Of a DNA stretch of 64,000 nucleotides, positions 44,548 to 53,268 are shown piece by piece. The DNA comes from Candidatus Saccharimonadota bacterium (GTDB lineage: Bacteria; Patescibacteriota; Saccharimonadia; Saccharimonadales; Saccharimonadaceae), in contig CAJPIO010000001.1 in the NCBI GenBank assembly GCA_905365145.1, forward strand, positions 248,001-312,000. The letters are read 5' to 3'. A program made the position numbers and the translations under genes. The notes beneath the pieces are model-generated. The model did no database searches, was not told the DNA's origin, and worked only from the letters and a program-made list of their open reading frames with translations. Numbering within the stretch: the stretch's first letter is position 1; each line of letters opens with the position of its first letter.

Positions 44548-45225
44548 ATGAATAAGCCAATCATATCGATAGACGACATCAAGCAAGCGCTCGAATTCCG
44601 CTATGCCACCAAAGCTTTCGACTCTAGCAAGAAAATCTCGCAAGAGAACATCGAACTGCTCCTAGAAGCCGCCCGCCTAGCGCCAAGTTCGTACGGTTTT
44701 GAGCCGTGGAATATTATCGTCGTGCAGGAAGACGAACAGCTACGCGCCGATATCAAACGCTGCGCAGGCGCCAATGCTGCTCGTTTTGATGCCAGCCACA
44801 TCTTGATATTTACTGCCAAAACCAGCGAAGGCTTGTTGCAAAAAGGCGGACATATCGACCATATGCTGCACGATATCAAGAAGCAAAGTTCCATCAAGGC
44901 CGCCGGCTTCAAGACTTTTTGGCGATATTGGGCTAAAAAGGATTTTGAGATACTCAATCAACCAGCAATGATTCATCAGTGGGCGGCGCGGCAGGCTTAC
45001 ATTGCGCTAGGCTTTGTACTGCTGGCCGCCGCTGGACGCAGGATTGACTCGTGCCCGATTGAAGGCTTTTCGATTAGCAAGCTCAGCCAAGTCTTGTCGC
45101 AGCACCAGCTGATAGATCCAAATCTAGAAAAGCCAGTAGTAATGCTGGCACTAGGTTATCGCAGCCAGCGCGAGGTGCCAGCCAAAACTCGCCGCCAGCT
45201 CGACGAAATTGTGCGTTGGCGATAA
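44548..45225 (+). CDS. Nitroreductase-family NAD(P)H-dependent FMN oxidoreductase
   Basis: The 225-aa protein has FRYATKAFDSSKKISQENIELLLEAARLAPSSYGFEPWNIIVVQ, the FMN-binding opening of NfsB-like enzymes, and ALGFVLLAAAGRRIDSCPIEGF later. It reduces nitro compounds, quinones or similar. AGAGGAGACG lies before the ATG. It is probably on a separate transcript from the SGNH gene. Confidence 0.88.
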   Translation: MNKPIISIDDIKQALEFRYATKAFDSSKKISQENIELLLEAARLAPSSYGFEPWNIIVVQEDEQLRADIKRCAGANAARFDASHILIFTAKTSEGLLQKGGHIDHMLHDIKKQSSIKAAGFKTFWRYWAKKDFEILNQPAMIHQWAARQAYIALGFVLLAAAGRRIDSCPIEGFSISKLSQVLSQHQLIDPNLEKPVVMLALGYRSQREVPAKTRRQLDEIVRWR

Positions 45226-45306
45226 TGCCGCGCTTCCTTTTTCAGGTATTATTAAACCAACGACGAACAGACTTATGCCAGCCGGTCCCGCTAGCTTAAT
45301 ATTTGC

Positions 45307-45312
45307 TAAAAT
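45307..45312 (+). promoter_or_regulatory. -10 box of the TrmH-like gene (leaderless)
   Basis: TAAAAT ends 7 nt before the ATG at 45320. Confidence 0.55.
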
Positions 45313-45319
45313 AACATAC

Positions 45320-45847
45320 ATGGAAGACACGCGGAATGTAATCGATAAATTCAAAAGCCGGAGCGAGGCAGAAATTGTGAAAGAGTTGGACGCTGCGGAT
45401 CATGGCTTGGTGATTGCTCTGGAGAACACCGAGCGGGATTTTAACATGGGGACGATCGTCCGGAGCGCTAATGCGTTTGGCGTGCGGCAGATTTATGTGA
45501 TTGGCAGGCGGCAATGGAATAAGCGTGGCGCCATGATGACGGATAAATATTTACACGTGCATTATGTCGGTTCGACGGTGGAGTTTATCGAGTTAATGCG
45601 GGCTGAAGACAGGGCAATCATCGCGATTGACAATATCCCGGGCAGCGTCAATATGTCAGAGACGACTTTGCCAAAGCGAGCGGTGTTGGTGTTTGGTCAA
45701 GAGGGCCCAGGAATTTCCGAGGAGATGGCGCAAACGGCGGACAAAATTGTCGCCATCGAGCAATTCGGCTCAACCCGCTCCATCAATGTCGGTGCGGCAG
45801 CAACTGTGGCGATGTACTGCTGGCTGCAACAACATGTTTTGAGATGA
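45320..45847 (+). CDS. SpoU/TrmH-family RNA 2'-O-methyltransferase
   Basis: From ATG 45320 the protein is 175 aa with the three SPOUT motifs: NTERDFNMGTIVRSANAFGVRQIYVIG (motif 1, asparagine/arginine), VLVFGQEGPGISEEM (motif 2) and IEQFGSTRSINVGAAATVAMY (motif 3, trefoil knot). It methylates a ribose in tRNA or rRNA using SAM. A frame to 45209 is rejected because it overlaps the nitroreductase and the -10 box. Confidence 0.9.
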   Translation: MEDTRNVIDKFKSRSEAEIVKELDAADHGLVIALENTERDFNMGTIVRSANAFGVRQIYVIGRRQWNKRGAMMTDKYLHVHYVGSTVEFIELMRAEDRAIIAIDNIPGSVNMSETTLPKRAVLVFGQEGPGISEEMAQTADKIVAIEQFGSTRSINVGAAATVAMYCWLQQHVLR

Positions 45848-46001
45848 GTGGCACAGTACCAAGCCGCACTAAAACAATTCTTTCTGCAAATTTACGCTAG
45901 AAAATTATGCGTCAGCGATAATAACATATCTAGCTTGAAATTGCTGCACCAATCTGTTATACTTGATTACTGAAGTTTTATAACAACATTAAAGGGAAGT
46001 T

Positions 46002-46214
46002 ATGGCAAAGAAGAATAATACTAAGCGCAAGACTATTGCACTCGTCAGCCAACTAAGCAACCACCGCACTTATGTTACGAGCAAAAACACGGCAAATACG
46101 CCAAATAAAATAACTCTGAGTAAATACGACCCAAAACTGCGTAAGCATGTCAAATACGTCGAGAATACCAAAAAATCACTCGGCCGTAACGAAGTTAAAC
46201 CGCGCAAAGGCTAA
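46002..46214 (+). CDS. rpmG: 50S ribosomal protein L33, cysteine-free form
   Basis: The 70-aa protein has KRKTIALVSQLSNHRTYVTSKNTANTPNKITLSKYDPKLRKHVKYVE. Position and pattern fit L33, but the two CxxC zinc pairs are replaced, as in C-minus L33. AAAGGGAAG precedes the ATG. It is followed by a terminator. Confidence 0.92.
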   Translation: MAKKNNTKRKTIALVSQLSNHRTYVTSKNTANTPNKITLSKYDPKLRKHVKYVENTKKSLGRNEVKPRKG

Positions 46215-46243
46215 AATTAGCAGCCTTTCTAGGCAAGCCAGCG

Positions 46244-46265
46244 GCCCTCTAGCGAGGGCTGTTTT
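46244..46265. terminator. Intrinsic terminator shared by rpmG and the glucan operon
   Basis: GCCCTC (46244-46249) pairs with GAGGGC (46254-46259) around TAGC, followed by TGTTTTG. On the minus strand the same hairpin follows the last gene of the glucan operon. Confidence 0.75.
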
Positions 46266-46968
46266 GCTGTACGGCGGTATCAATTACCTCGGCTAGCCAC
46301 AATGCGTTCGAGACTAGCTTTTCGATTTGCGCCTCGGTTGGACGCTCGTTTTCGGTGTATAGATATACGGTGTTGTGCTCGATTTCGATATTAATTTTGT
46401 CGAAATGCGAAACTATCACTTCGGCAGCCTGCGGCGATATAATTGATTCAATCTCTATAGCCCGAGTAGCAGCACCATAAATATTATATTTATTAAGAAA
46501 AGCCTGCAGGTAGCGCGCTGTAGCCCCCAAAATTAGCGGCTGTAGAGCACTGTACGACGCTTGATAAATCGGATCTGTCCGTTTCATGCCAATATAAATG
46601 TGTGGCAGCGGACGTTCAGTGTGTAAATCGACAGTAGCGATTAGCCAATGGCAACGTTGATTCTTATACTTGTGCGACTGACCCTGGCGGACGCGAATAG
46701 TGTCGCGCCGCTGCAGAACTGTCGTATCGTAGCCGCGAATTGTACCTATGCAAAGATAATCATCGATATGCGTGTGCGAAACCGTATGGCCGCGCACCAA
46801 GCGATGGTCGTCGTCATGCTGATTAGCGTAACCAAAATATACCAAGCCGGCGCGATCTGCGAAGCGGCGCATTGCTTGGCGCGTAGCGCGAGTCTTAGCA
46901 ATATGCCGCGGCGTAAGCCGGCGAAGAGCTCTAGATGCTTTCAATTTTGTTCTCGAACTGACTCCCAC
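46249..46968 (-). CDS. Unknown protein, last gene of the alpha-glucan operon
   Basis: A 239-aa protein with a basic N-terminus (MGVSSRTKLKASRALRRLTPRHIAKTRATRQAMRRF) and a soluble body containing LVYFGYANQHDDDHRL, HSHKYKNQRCHWLIATVDLHTERPLPHIYIG and TAVQQNSPR at the end. No catalytic motif I recognise; the histidines are notable. It starts 10 nt after the GH15 gene. It might be a regulator or an accessory factor of glucan metabolism; this is inference from position only. Confidence 0.5.
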   Translation of the reverse strand: MGVSSRTKLKASRALRRLTPRHIAKTRATRQAMRRFADRAGLVYFGYANQHDDDHRLVRGHTVSHTHIDDYLCIGTIRGYDTTVLQRRDTIRVRQGQSHKYKNQRCHWLIATVDLHTERPLPHIYIGMKRTDPIYQASYSALQPLILGATARYLQAFLNKYNIYGAATRAIEIESIISPQAAEVIVSHFDKINIEIEHNTVYLYTENERPTEAQIEKLVSNALWLAEVIDTAVQQNSPR

Positions 46969-46978
46969 CCTGTTATCC

Positions 46979-48922
46979 TCATCTTTTTATTGTGTCAAGA
47001 ATCGTCGATATAAATTCAGCCTGGCTCCAACAAAGCGGCGCGACTGAGCGCTCGCTCCCCGAGACCGGGTCAATCTGCTCGGATAAAACACCAGTCGGCC
47101 AAGCTTGACTAGATACCCACGATATTATCCGCTGCGCCGAATTTTCGTCGCCGCACTCCAAATAATACTGAGCTAGCCACAACGAAACAATAAACCACCA
47201 GTTACTCGGAGCATCTGGAGCGCTGCGGTAATAGGCGTCATCCTCGTAGCGCGGCAGACCTGGCGCTTCCAGCTTGAAATGAAAGCGGTCGAGAGCTGTT
47301 TGTATGGCTTGATGCAAATCTTCTTGATTATCGTATAGGCCATAAATAAAAGCACCATAAACAGCCGACATATCAAGCGTATCATCGGGCGTGTAAGTGC
47401 CGTTTTTGTTGCGGCGCAAACCTTTGCGGAAAGCTTTCTGATGGGGATCGTACAAGCGTTTTTGCGCGGACTGCTTGATGTCCTCGGCAACCGTCCGCCA
47501 AGCGACAGCTCCAACCTCGTCTCGACGCTGATCAGCCAGATTAGCCGCCGCGAACAGTGCCGCCTGAACGATCGCTGTCGTGTACGTCGTCACCATGAAA
47601 TGTTCTTCCCAGAGATCATAACTTGGTTTTGGCAAGTGCGTCCGATTATCAACATAGCTAGCCAGAAAATTCGCCATCGGTACTACCATCGACGTATAGA
47701 ACCGCTGCAGCAGCGTGTCGTCGCCAGTCTTATTATAAAATTGACAGAATAAGAACAGCACCGAAGCCGTCTCGTCCTCTTGAATTGGCGCCGAGACAGT
47801 GCCATCTGGGTGTACGTACGAATGCCAGCTACTACCCAGAGCTCCGTCGGCACGGTATTTATGTGATAGATAACCTTTCGGACTTAACGCCCGGCGGCAA
47901 AAATCAAAGAAATTGTAGGCTTCCTCGGTATAGCCCATGCGAATTAACGGCCAGAGAACATACACGCTATCACGCGGCCAACAGTACGCGTAAGCATCGC
48001 GCTGATAATTAAGCGCCTCGCCATCGCTGCTAGCAATAACAGCACCGCGCTTATCAATATGCGCCTTGAGAAGCATCGTACTATTGATAAACGCCTGGCG
48101 ATACTCTGGTTTGACACGCTGCGCTACTTTCTTCGCCGGACGCAGCCACAGCCGCCACCATTTAGCAGTAGCTTCAAAGCGCTTATGGATTGTTTGCGAA
48201 ATAATATTTTTGTGTATGTAAAGTACTTCGCGCAAGGAAGTACCAGTGGCCAGCCAATAGTTTACCCGCGCCGAACCGTGGCCGGACAACTCTAATTTGA
48301 AGCGGATCGTCGAGTCGACGCGACCATGCTCGGCAGTCGAATTCGATAGCTCGCCATCATCAGCATCGCGATAAGTACCTTCGCGGCCCTCGCGGCCAAA
48401 TACACCAACTGCATACTGGTCAAAGAACTTACCGCCGTCAACTTGGCCCGACGCTGCAAAGACTCGGCGTCCACGGTAATGAATGACAGCGTTATCGTCT
48501 GGCAACACTTGAACGGTATCAGTGCTGCTACCAGAATCGCCAATGATGAAAGCTTGATGCATAAATAACCGAACATCGCGCGTTTCAGGCCGCAAATTAA
48601 CCACATGAATCGTCCGCAGAAGCACGTTAAAATCTGTATCGACCGCGTCGTCGAACTCTAACATAATGCCAATTTGTTCATTCACAGCCACGATATGGCC
48701 GATCAGCGCCTCGTGGTGATAACTAAATTTGCATGACCAGCCATCGTCGCTCAGCCACGATACGCGGCCATCCGCCCAAACACCGACACGATGCCGAGTA
48801 TTACCGCCAATCGTATGGTTTTCTAAACCAACGTAAGGGAAATAAACATCGCTAACCTCGCCATGACGACTCAGCCCAACTTGCAATTCGTTATTGCTAA
48901 GAATTATCGGTCGCGCCATCAA
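46979..48922 (-). CDS. Glycoside hydrolase family 15 (glucoamylase-type)
   Basis: The 647-aa protein has an N-terminal beta domain of about 260 residues and then the (alpha/alpha)6 catalytic domain: DAYAYCWPRDSVYVLWPLIRMGY, PKPSYDLWEEHFMVTTYTTAIVQAAL (the general acid lies in DLWEE), SNWWFIVSLWLAQYYLE and TGVLSEQIDPVSG (the general base glutamate). GH15 enzymes release glucose from alpha-1,4/1,6 glucans, or cleave trehalose. There is no signal peptide, so it is cytoplasmic. It overlaps the GH57 gene by 4 nt (ATGA), showing one operon. Confidence 0.9.
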   Translation of the reverse strand: MMARPIILSNNELQVGLSRHGEVSDVYFPYVGLENHTIGGNTRHRVGVWADGRVSWLSDDGWSCKFSYHHEALIGHIVAVNEQIGIMLEFDDAVDTDFNVLLRTIHVVNLRPETRDVRLFMHQAFIIGDSGSSTDTVQVLPDDNAVIHYRGRRVFAASGQVDGGKFFDQYAVGVFGREGREGTYRDADDGELSNSTAEHGRVDSTIRFKLELSGHGSARVNYWLATGTSLREVLYIHKNIISQTIHKRFEATAKWWRLWLRPAKKVAQRVKPEYRQAFINSTMLLKAHIDKRGAVIASSDGEALNYQRDAYAYCWPRDSVYVLWPLIRMGYTEEAYNFFDFCRRALSPKGYLSHKYRADGALGSSWHSYVHPDGTVSAPIQEDETASVLFLFCQFYNKTGDDTLLQRFYTSMVVPMANFLASYVDNRTHLPKPSYDLWEEHFMVTTYTTAIVQAALFAAANLADQRRDEVGAVAWRTVAEDIKQSAQKRLYDPHQKAFRKGLRRNKNGTYTPDDTLDMSAVYGAFIYGLYDNQEDLHQAIQTALDRFHFKLEAPGLPRYEDDAYYRSAPDAPSNWWFIVSLWLAQYYLECGDENSAQRIISWVSSQAWPTGVLSEQIDPVSGSERSVAPLCWSQAEFISTILDTIKR

Positions 48923-50145
48923 TACCCCGCAATATTATGTTCATGCAATCGATAGCGCACATCGCGCAGCGCATTCATGAAATACAAGAACGCGTCGTAC
49001 GGCGAATCATACGGACTAAAATACGCATGTACGTCGCCGTCATTAAAGTACTTAGTACACATGTAGTACGGATGGTCGCTGGTCGTCAACTGCCGCCAGT
49101 CAGCAATCAAGCCAAGATCACCCGAACCAAGCACATCCTTTTCCATAGCGTAGAGATCGCGCATTGCTTCGTGCTGCATACTATTGCCTAGCCACGCTGA
49201 CAAGTCGCGCTCGGTATCAGCCCAAGTAGTCGTCTGCGGGCAGTCAATCTCGTCGTGCGCTTCTAGCGCTTGACAGGCGCCGCTAATCGTGTAGAAAGTA
49301 TGGTTGTAACGCCCCAGCCAACGCTCAACAAAGTCAGCAAAGAACTCGAAAATGCCTGTGTCCGCCCAAATATTTTCACCAAAAGTCTCGAAATCCATAA
49401 ACAAGTTAATTATTTCGCCGTCGTGGCCCATGCTTGCGTCAACCCAATCGACATAGGTCGGGGAAGTCAGCGGATACGATTCCCAGTCGCGATTGCTAAA
49501 GCGAAAAGCGATATCATCGCTCAAACGGTAATTTTTCAACAATAGTTTGACATTTTTCGTGCCAGCTGGCCGGTACATATAATTAGCGTTGCGCCAACCG
49601 AGAACCTTATCCCAGCCCTCGGCGATGATACCTTTATAGCCTTGCTGGTCGGCCCATTCGGCTAGCTCGTTATTGTAACTCAGCTCGGTGTTGCGAAAAG
49701 CGGTGATTTCGACGCCAAACAAGTCGCGAATCTTCTGGCGATGAATATCAACTTGCCGCTGAAATTCATCGCGGCTATAGAAAAACGCCAAGCTATGGTA
49801 ATAAGTTTCGCCGACGATCTCGACGCGGCCAGTTGCGATAATATCGCGCAGCAAATCGATCACGTCTGGCGCCCAGCGCTCGGCCTGGTCTAGCAATGTG
49901 CCAGTCACCGATAGCGACACGCAAAAATCTGGATACGCAGCCAGTAATTTGCGCAGCAATGCCAGCATCGGTCGGTACGACTTATCAGCAACCTTCTCAA
50001 AAATAAAGCGATTACTGCGATACTTATCAGCGAAATTGTCAAAATAATCATGCTTGAGTGCAATATCGAACACCGAATATTCGCGAACCCGCCACGGCTG
50101 ATGCATGTGCAGATACAAAACCACTCCGCGTTTTTTGCTCATCAT
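48919..50145 (-). CDS. Glycoside hydrolase family 57
   Basis: The 408-aa protein has the GH57 motifs: LYLHMHQPW (HQP), GETYYHSLAFF, FRNTELSYNNELAEWA (nucleophile glutamate) and INLFMDFETFGEN (acid/base aspartate). GH57 includes alpha-amylase, branching enzyme and 4-alpha-glucanotransferase; the short length argues against a long branching enzyme. It is intracellular. It shares 4-nt overlaps with both the glycosyltransferase upstream and the GH15 gene downstream. Confidence 0.9.
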   Translation of the reverse strand: MMSKKRGVVLYLHMHQPWRVREYSVFDIALKHDYFDNFADKYRSNRFIFEKVADKSYRPMLALLRKLLAAYPDFCVSLSVTGTLLDQAERWAPDVIDLLRDIIATGRVEIVGETYYHSLAFFYSRDEFQRQVDIHRQKIRDLFGVEITAFRNTELSYNNELAEWADQQGYKGIIAEGWDKVLGWRNANYMYRPAGTKNVKLLLKNYRLSDDIAFRFSNRDWESYPLTSPTYVDWVDASMGHDGEIINLFMDFETFGENIWADTGIFEFFADFVERWLGRYNHTFYTISGACQALEAHDEIDCPQTTTWADTERDLSAWLGNSMQHEAMRDLYAMEKDVLGSGDLGLIADWRQLTTSDHPYYMCTKYFNDGDVHAYFSPYDSPYDAFLYFMNALRDVRYRLHEHNIAGY

Positions 50146-51368
50146 TTGGCTCCTTTCTGAGTGCGGCTATAAATTGATAAGCACTTGCTAGCGACGTCGT
50201 CCCAGCTGATACGAGCATATTCCGATTTGATGCCGCGCTTCATATCGTTTAGCAATTGCGGCGATTTAGCCAAGGCCACTAGCTGATCAGCCAACTTATG
50301 CGTATCCCAAAAATCATAACGAAAAACTGTATCAAGAACTTCGCCAACACCAGATTGATTGGTCACGATTAGCGCTGTATCATAATGTGCCGCCTCGAGC
50401 GCAGCCAAGCCAAACGGCTCGCTAACCGAACTCATCACGAATACATCCGACACGCGATAAGCGTCGCGCCACTGCTTGCCGCGGACAAAACCTGTGAAAT
50501 ATACTTTATCAGCAATCCCATGGTCAGCAGCAATCCGAATCAGCTCGTCGCGCTGCTCGCCGTCGCCAGCCAGCAAAAAGGCAAAGCAGTCGTGCTGCTG
50601 GCAAGCCTTGGCAAAACCGCGCATCAGCTGCACCAGGCCCTTCTGCGCCGTAAAGCGCGTCACCGTAGATACCACCGTATGGCCTTCGTCCTTAAGTAAT
50701 TCTAAGTACTTGTAAGTCCGCCGGTCATAGTCGTAGTTAATCAGCGAGCTGGCATCAATTGCGTTGTGTACGACCTCAATTTTGTCAGCTGGAATATGGT
50801 ATTTATGAACGATAATTCCCTTAGTAATATTGCTAACAGCAATGATTCGGTCAGCCATCATTAGACCGTTATATTCAATCTCGTGAATGACAGGGTTGCC
50901 AAATTCGCTAGCACCAGCGCGGTCAAATTCCGTAGCGTGAACATGAACGATTAGCGGCGCGTCGGTTAATTGTTTGGCGCGCATGCCAGCTTCCATCGTT
51001 AGCCAATCGTGGACATGGATAGCATCCGGCTTGTCAATCCGATCGACTAGCTGCTCGACATAGCCGACATATTGCTTTTGCACGCCCCGCATGGTCGTCA
51101 AATCACCAGCCGGGACGTCATCGAGATTACGTGCCGTCACTGCGCCGCCGCCATAAGAATTCAACGCCTTATCGCCATGAAATGGCGGCAGCTCGGTCGC
51201 CGAGTAAATATTCAAGAAATCAATATCATCGTACTTTGCAGTGTAGGGGAGCACGAAATCAATTGACGCGCCCCGCTGAGCAAGCGCCTTAGACAAGTGA
51301 TAACACGCAACACCGAGACCTCCGCTGTTGTGCGGCGGGAGTTCCCACCCTAACATTAATATCTTCAT
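50142..51368 (-). CDS. Glycosyltransferase (GT4/GT5-like glycogen-synthase fold)
   Basis: The 408-aa GT-B protein begins MKILMLGWELPPHNSGGLGVACYHLSKAL (the GGLG nucleotide-sugar loop), then IHVHDWLTMEAG, and in the C-terminal half SRFTAQKGLVQLMRGF-like TRFTAQKGLVQLMRGF and SEPFGLAALEAAHYDTALIVTNQSGVGEV. The EPFGLAALE motif is the sugar-nucleotide site. It is probably a glycogen/glucan synthase. It opens the operon; the leader has tandem TCGGTCATGC copies at 51380-51399. Confidence 0.88.
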   Translation of the reverse strand: MKILMLGWELPPHNSGGLGVACYHLSKALAQRGASIDFVLPYTAKYDDIDFLNIYSATELPPFHGDKALNSYGGGAVTARNLDDVPAGDLTTMRGVQKQYVGYVEQLVDRIDKPDAIHVHDWLTMEAGMRAKQLTDAPLIVHVHATEFDRAGASEFGNPVIHEIEYNGLMMADRIIAVSNITKGIIVHKYHIPADKIEVVHNAIDASSLINYDYDRRTYKYLELLKDEGHTVVSTVTRFTAQKGLVQLMRGFAKACQQHDCFAFLLAGDGEQRDELIRIAADHGIADKVYFTGFVRGKQWRDAYRVSDVFVMSSVSEPFGLAALEAAHYDTALIVTNQSGVGEVLDTVFRYDFWDTHKLADQLVALAKSPQLLNDMKRGIKSEYARISWDDVASKCLSIYSRTQKGAK

Positions 51369-51379
51369 AAAAATTCTAC

Positions 51380-51465
51380 TCGGTCATGCTCGGTCATGCC
51401 GTAGCCTAACCATTCCCTTATGTTGTTCATTTAACAGTATAGCGCTTTTTTGCTTATGATTGCAA
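51380..51465 (-). promoter_or_regulatory. Promoter and leader of the alpha-glucan operon with tandem 10-nt repeats
   Basis: Minus-strand TTGCAA (51460-51465), an 18-nt spacer and TATACT (51436-51441). Two adjacent copies of TCGGTCATGC (plus strand 51380-51399) sit in the 60-nt leader, 12-31 nt before the start codon. They could be an operator or a short duplication. Confidence 0.5.
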
Positions 51466-51539
51466 CAAAAATAAGCATTTTGTAAAATTTTGTGAAAAAT
51501 TATCGTGAAAACATATAGATTTTTTGCAGCAAACGGTGC

Positions 51540-52532
51540 ATGATAGTAAGCATGGATAGCGCAATATCAACTTCGGTAATTAACGATCTAAAGAGCTTGC
51601 TAGTATCGCCGAATGCTTTTCGCTCGCTGCTAGTACTTGTTTTGTCGATGATTGCTGCTTATTGGTTAAGTAAGTTCCTAGCGCGCGGCTTGATTTTTAT
51701 AGCACAACGTATCGGCCGCCGCAGCGACAATGAATCAGACGAAGCGCGCGTCACTCGGTTGCGGCAAACCGAAACATACCTGAGCGTGTCTATTGCCATC
51801 ATTCGCGCATTAGTGGTAGTGTCTGTCGGCTATATCGCTTGGCGAGTTCTCAGCCCAACCGCCGCCAAATCTAGTACTTCCGGCGGGCTGGCTGCTATCG
51901 GTGCTGGTGCTATGTTTGCTTTGGTGGCTGGACAAACCATCGGTATTGTACTGCGCGACCTGACTGCCGGCGCGATTATGATTTCAGAAAACTGGTACAA
52001 GATAGGCGATTTCGTCAAGCTCGATCCATTCACGGACTTGAGCGGCGTTGTCGAGCGCTTCACGCTGACCTCGACGCGTATTCGCGCTCTCAATGGCGAA
52101 GTCATCACCGTTCACAACCAAAACATCACTGGCGCCCGCGTCACGCCGCATGGTGTACGCACCATCGCTGTTGATATTTTCGTTCGCGACAAGCGAGCCG
52201 GCGTCGCTGCTATCCGCCGAATTATCGCTGCCATTCCAAAGGGTACGATGATGCTAGCGCACCCATTGCGAATTACCAATATCGATAAATGGGGCGACGA
52301 GCGCTGGCGTATTACTGTCACCGGGCAAACTCCGCCGGGGCGGGAATGGCTAATTGATAAATTTTTCGTCGAAGCTGTTGCTAGCCTCGACGACGACAAA
52401 GAAAAATCCGAACGCTTACTGTCGCTGCCGCCGATTCCGCATGCTGCTGATGAAACCGCTAACCGCCGCTTCAAGCGTGCCGTCCGCGTCAAAAAAGATC
52501 AGCCTAAAGATATCGCCATTGATGATATCTAA
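51540..52532 (+). CDS. MscS-family mechanosensitive channel
   Basis: The 330-aa protein (or 326 aa from ATG 51552) has three membrane segments (about 28-48, 84-102 and 115-140), the pore helix GGLAAIGAGAMFALVAGQTIGIVLRDLTAG, and the MscS beta domain NWYKIGDFVKLDPFTDLSGVVERFTLTSTRIRALNGEVITVHNQNI. It relieves turgor during hypo-osmotic shock. It is divergent from the glucan operon. A basic/acidic tail ends it. Confidence 0.9.
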   Translation: MIVSMDSAISTSVINDLKSLLVSPNAFRSLLVLVLSMIAAYWLSKFLARGLIFIAQRIGRRSDNESDEARVTRLRQTETYLSVSIAIIRALVVVSVGYIAWRVLSPTAAKSSTSGGLAAIGAGAMFALVAGQTIGIVLRDLTAGAIMISENWYKIGDFVKLDPFTDLSGVVERFTLTSTRIRALNGEVITVHNQNITGARVTPHGVRTIAVDIFVRDKRAGVAAIRRIIAAIPKGTMMLAHPLRITNIDKWGDERWRITVTGQTPPGREWLIDKFFVEAVASLDDDKEKSERLLSLPPIPHAADETANRRFKRAVRVKKDQPKDIAIDDI

Positions 52533-52567
52533 AAAGCATTTCGCTATGCTATAATAGGAAAGCGTAA

Positions 52568-52642
52568 AGGGGCATAGTACAACGGCTAGTATAACGGTCT
52601 CCAAAACCGTAGATTGAGGTTCGATTCCTCATGCCCCTGCCA
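52568..52642 (+). tRNA. tRNA-Trp (anticodon CCA), CCA encoded
   Basis: Acceptor AGGGGCA/TGCCCCT, anticodon arm with loop CTCCAAA (CCA), T-arm TGAGG-TTCGATT-CCTCA, CCA at 52640-52642. It is the standard tRNA-Trp, in contrast to the degenerate copy at 15447. Confidence 0.96.
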
Positions 52643-52685
52643 CAAACCACATAAGTGCATAATTGCAGTTTTAAGTTCCATTACC

Positions 52686-52691
52686 TATAAT
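52686..52691 (+). promoter_or_regulatory. -10 box of the P-loop kinase gene (leaderless)
   Basis: TATAAT ends 6 nt before the ATG at 52698. Confidence 0.6.
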
Positions 52692-52697
52692 AATTTT

Positions 52698-53264
52698 ATG
52701 AATCCTAGTTCTATCTCTCATCCGCACGCTATCATGATGGTTGGCTTGCCAGGCAGCGGCAAAACATTTTTCGCGCAGCAATTTTCTGAGATGTTTAATG
52801 CACCGTTTGTTGATTCGCAATTTATTAGCGAGCACAGCCTAGATAGCAATGCCAGCGAGGAGGTTTGCCAGCGATTTTTGGCCGAGATAGCACGCACCAA
52901 GCAAACTTTTATTTATGAAGACAGCAATTTAAGCCGCGTCCGCCGCGCCGAATTTGCGCGCTGGGCCAAGGGACATGGTTATAAGCCGCTTATTATTTGG
53001 GTGCAGACCGATGAAGCAACTTGCCGGCGCCGTATTCAAAAAGGCCACTCGCTAGATACTATAAACTTTGATGCCGCCGTCAAGAGTTTCACCGAACCAA
53101 ACGCCATCGAGAAACCAGTCGTTATCAGCGGCAAACACACATACAAAACCCAAGCGCGCACCGTATTAGCCCGTCTCGGCGATAGCAATCGTCCTAGCCG
53201 GCCAATGACTAGCTTAGCCAGGCAGCGACCAGAAGTTCGCCGCCGCGGCATCAGTATCCAATAA
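52698..53264 (+). CDS. P-loop kinase (AAA_33/zeta-toxin-like)
   Basis: From ATG 52698 the protein is 188 aa: MMVGLPGSGKTFFAQQF (Walker A, about 13-29), DSQFISEHSLDS, and a later TFIYEDSNLSRVRRAEFARWAKGHGYKPLIIWVQTDEATCRRRI, the lid region of polynucleotide-kinase-like proteins. It phosphorylates an unknown nucleic acid or metabolite. A tail rich in R and P ends it. It has no antitoxin partner. A frame to 52614 is rejected because it overlaps the tRNA. Confidence 0.82.
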   Translation: MNPSSISHPHAIMMVGLPGSGKTFFAQQFSEMFNAPFVDSQFISEHSLDSNASEEVCQRFLAEIARTKQTFIYEDSNLSRVRRAEFARWAKGHGYKPLIIWVQTDEATCRRRIQKGHSLDTINFDAAVKSFTEPNAIEKPVVISGKHTYKTQARTVLARLGDSNRPSRPMTSLARQRPEVRRRGISIQ

Positions 53265-53268
53265 TAAT

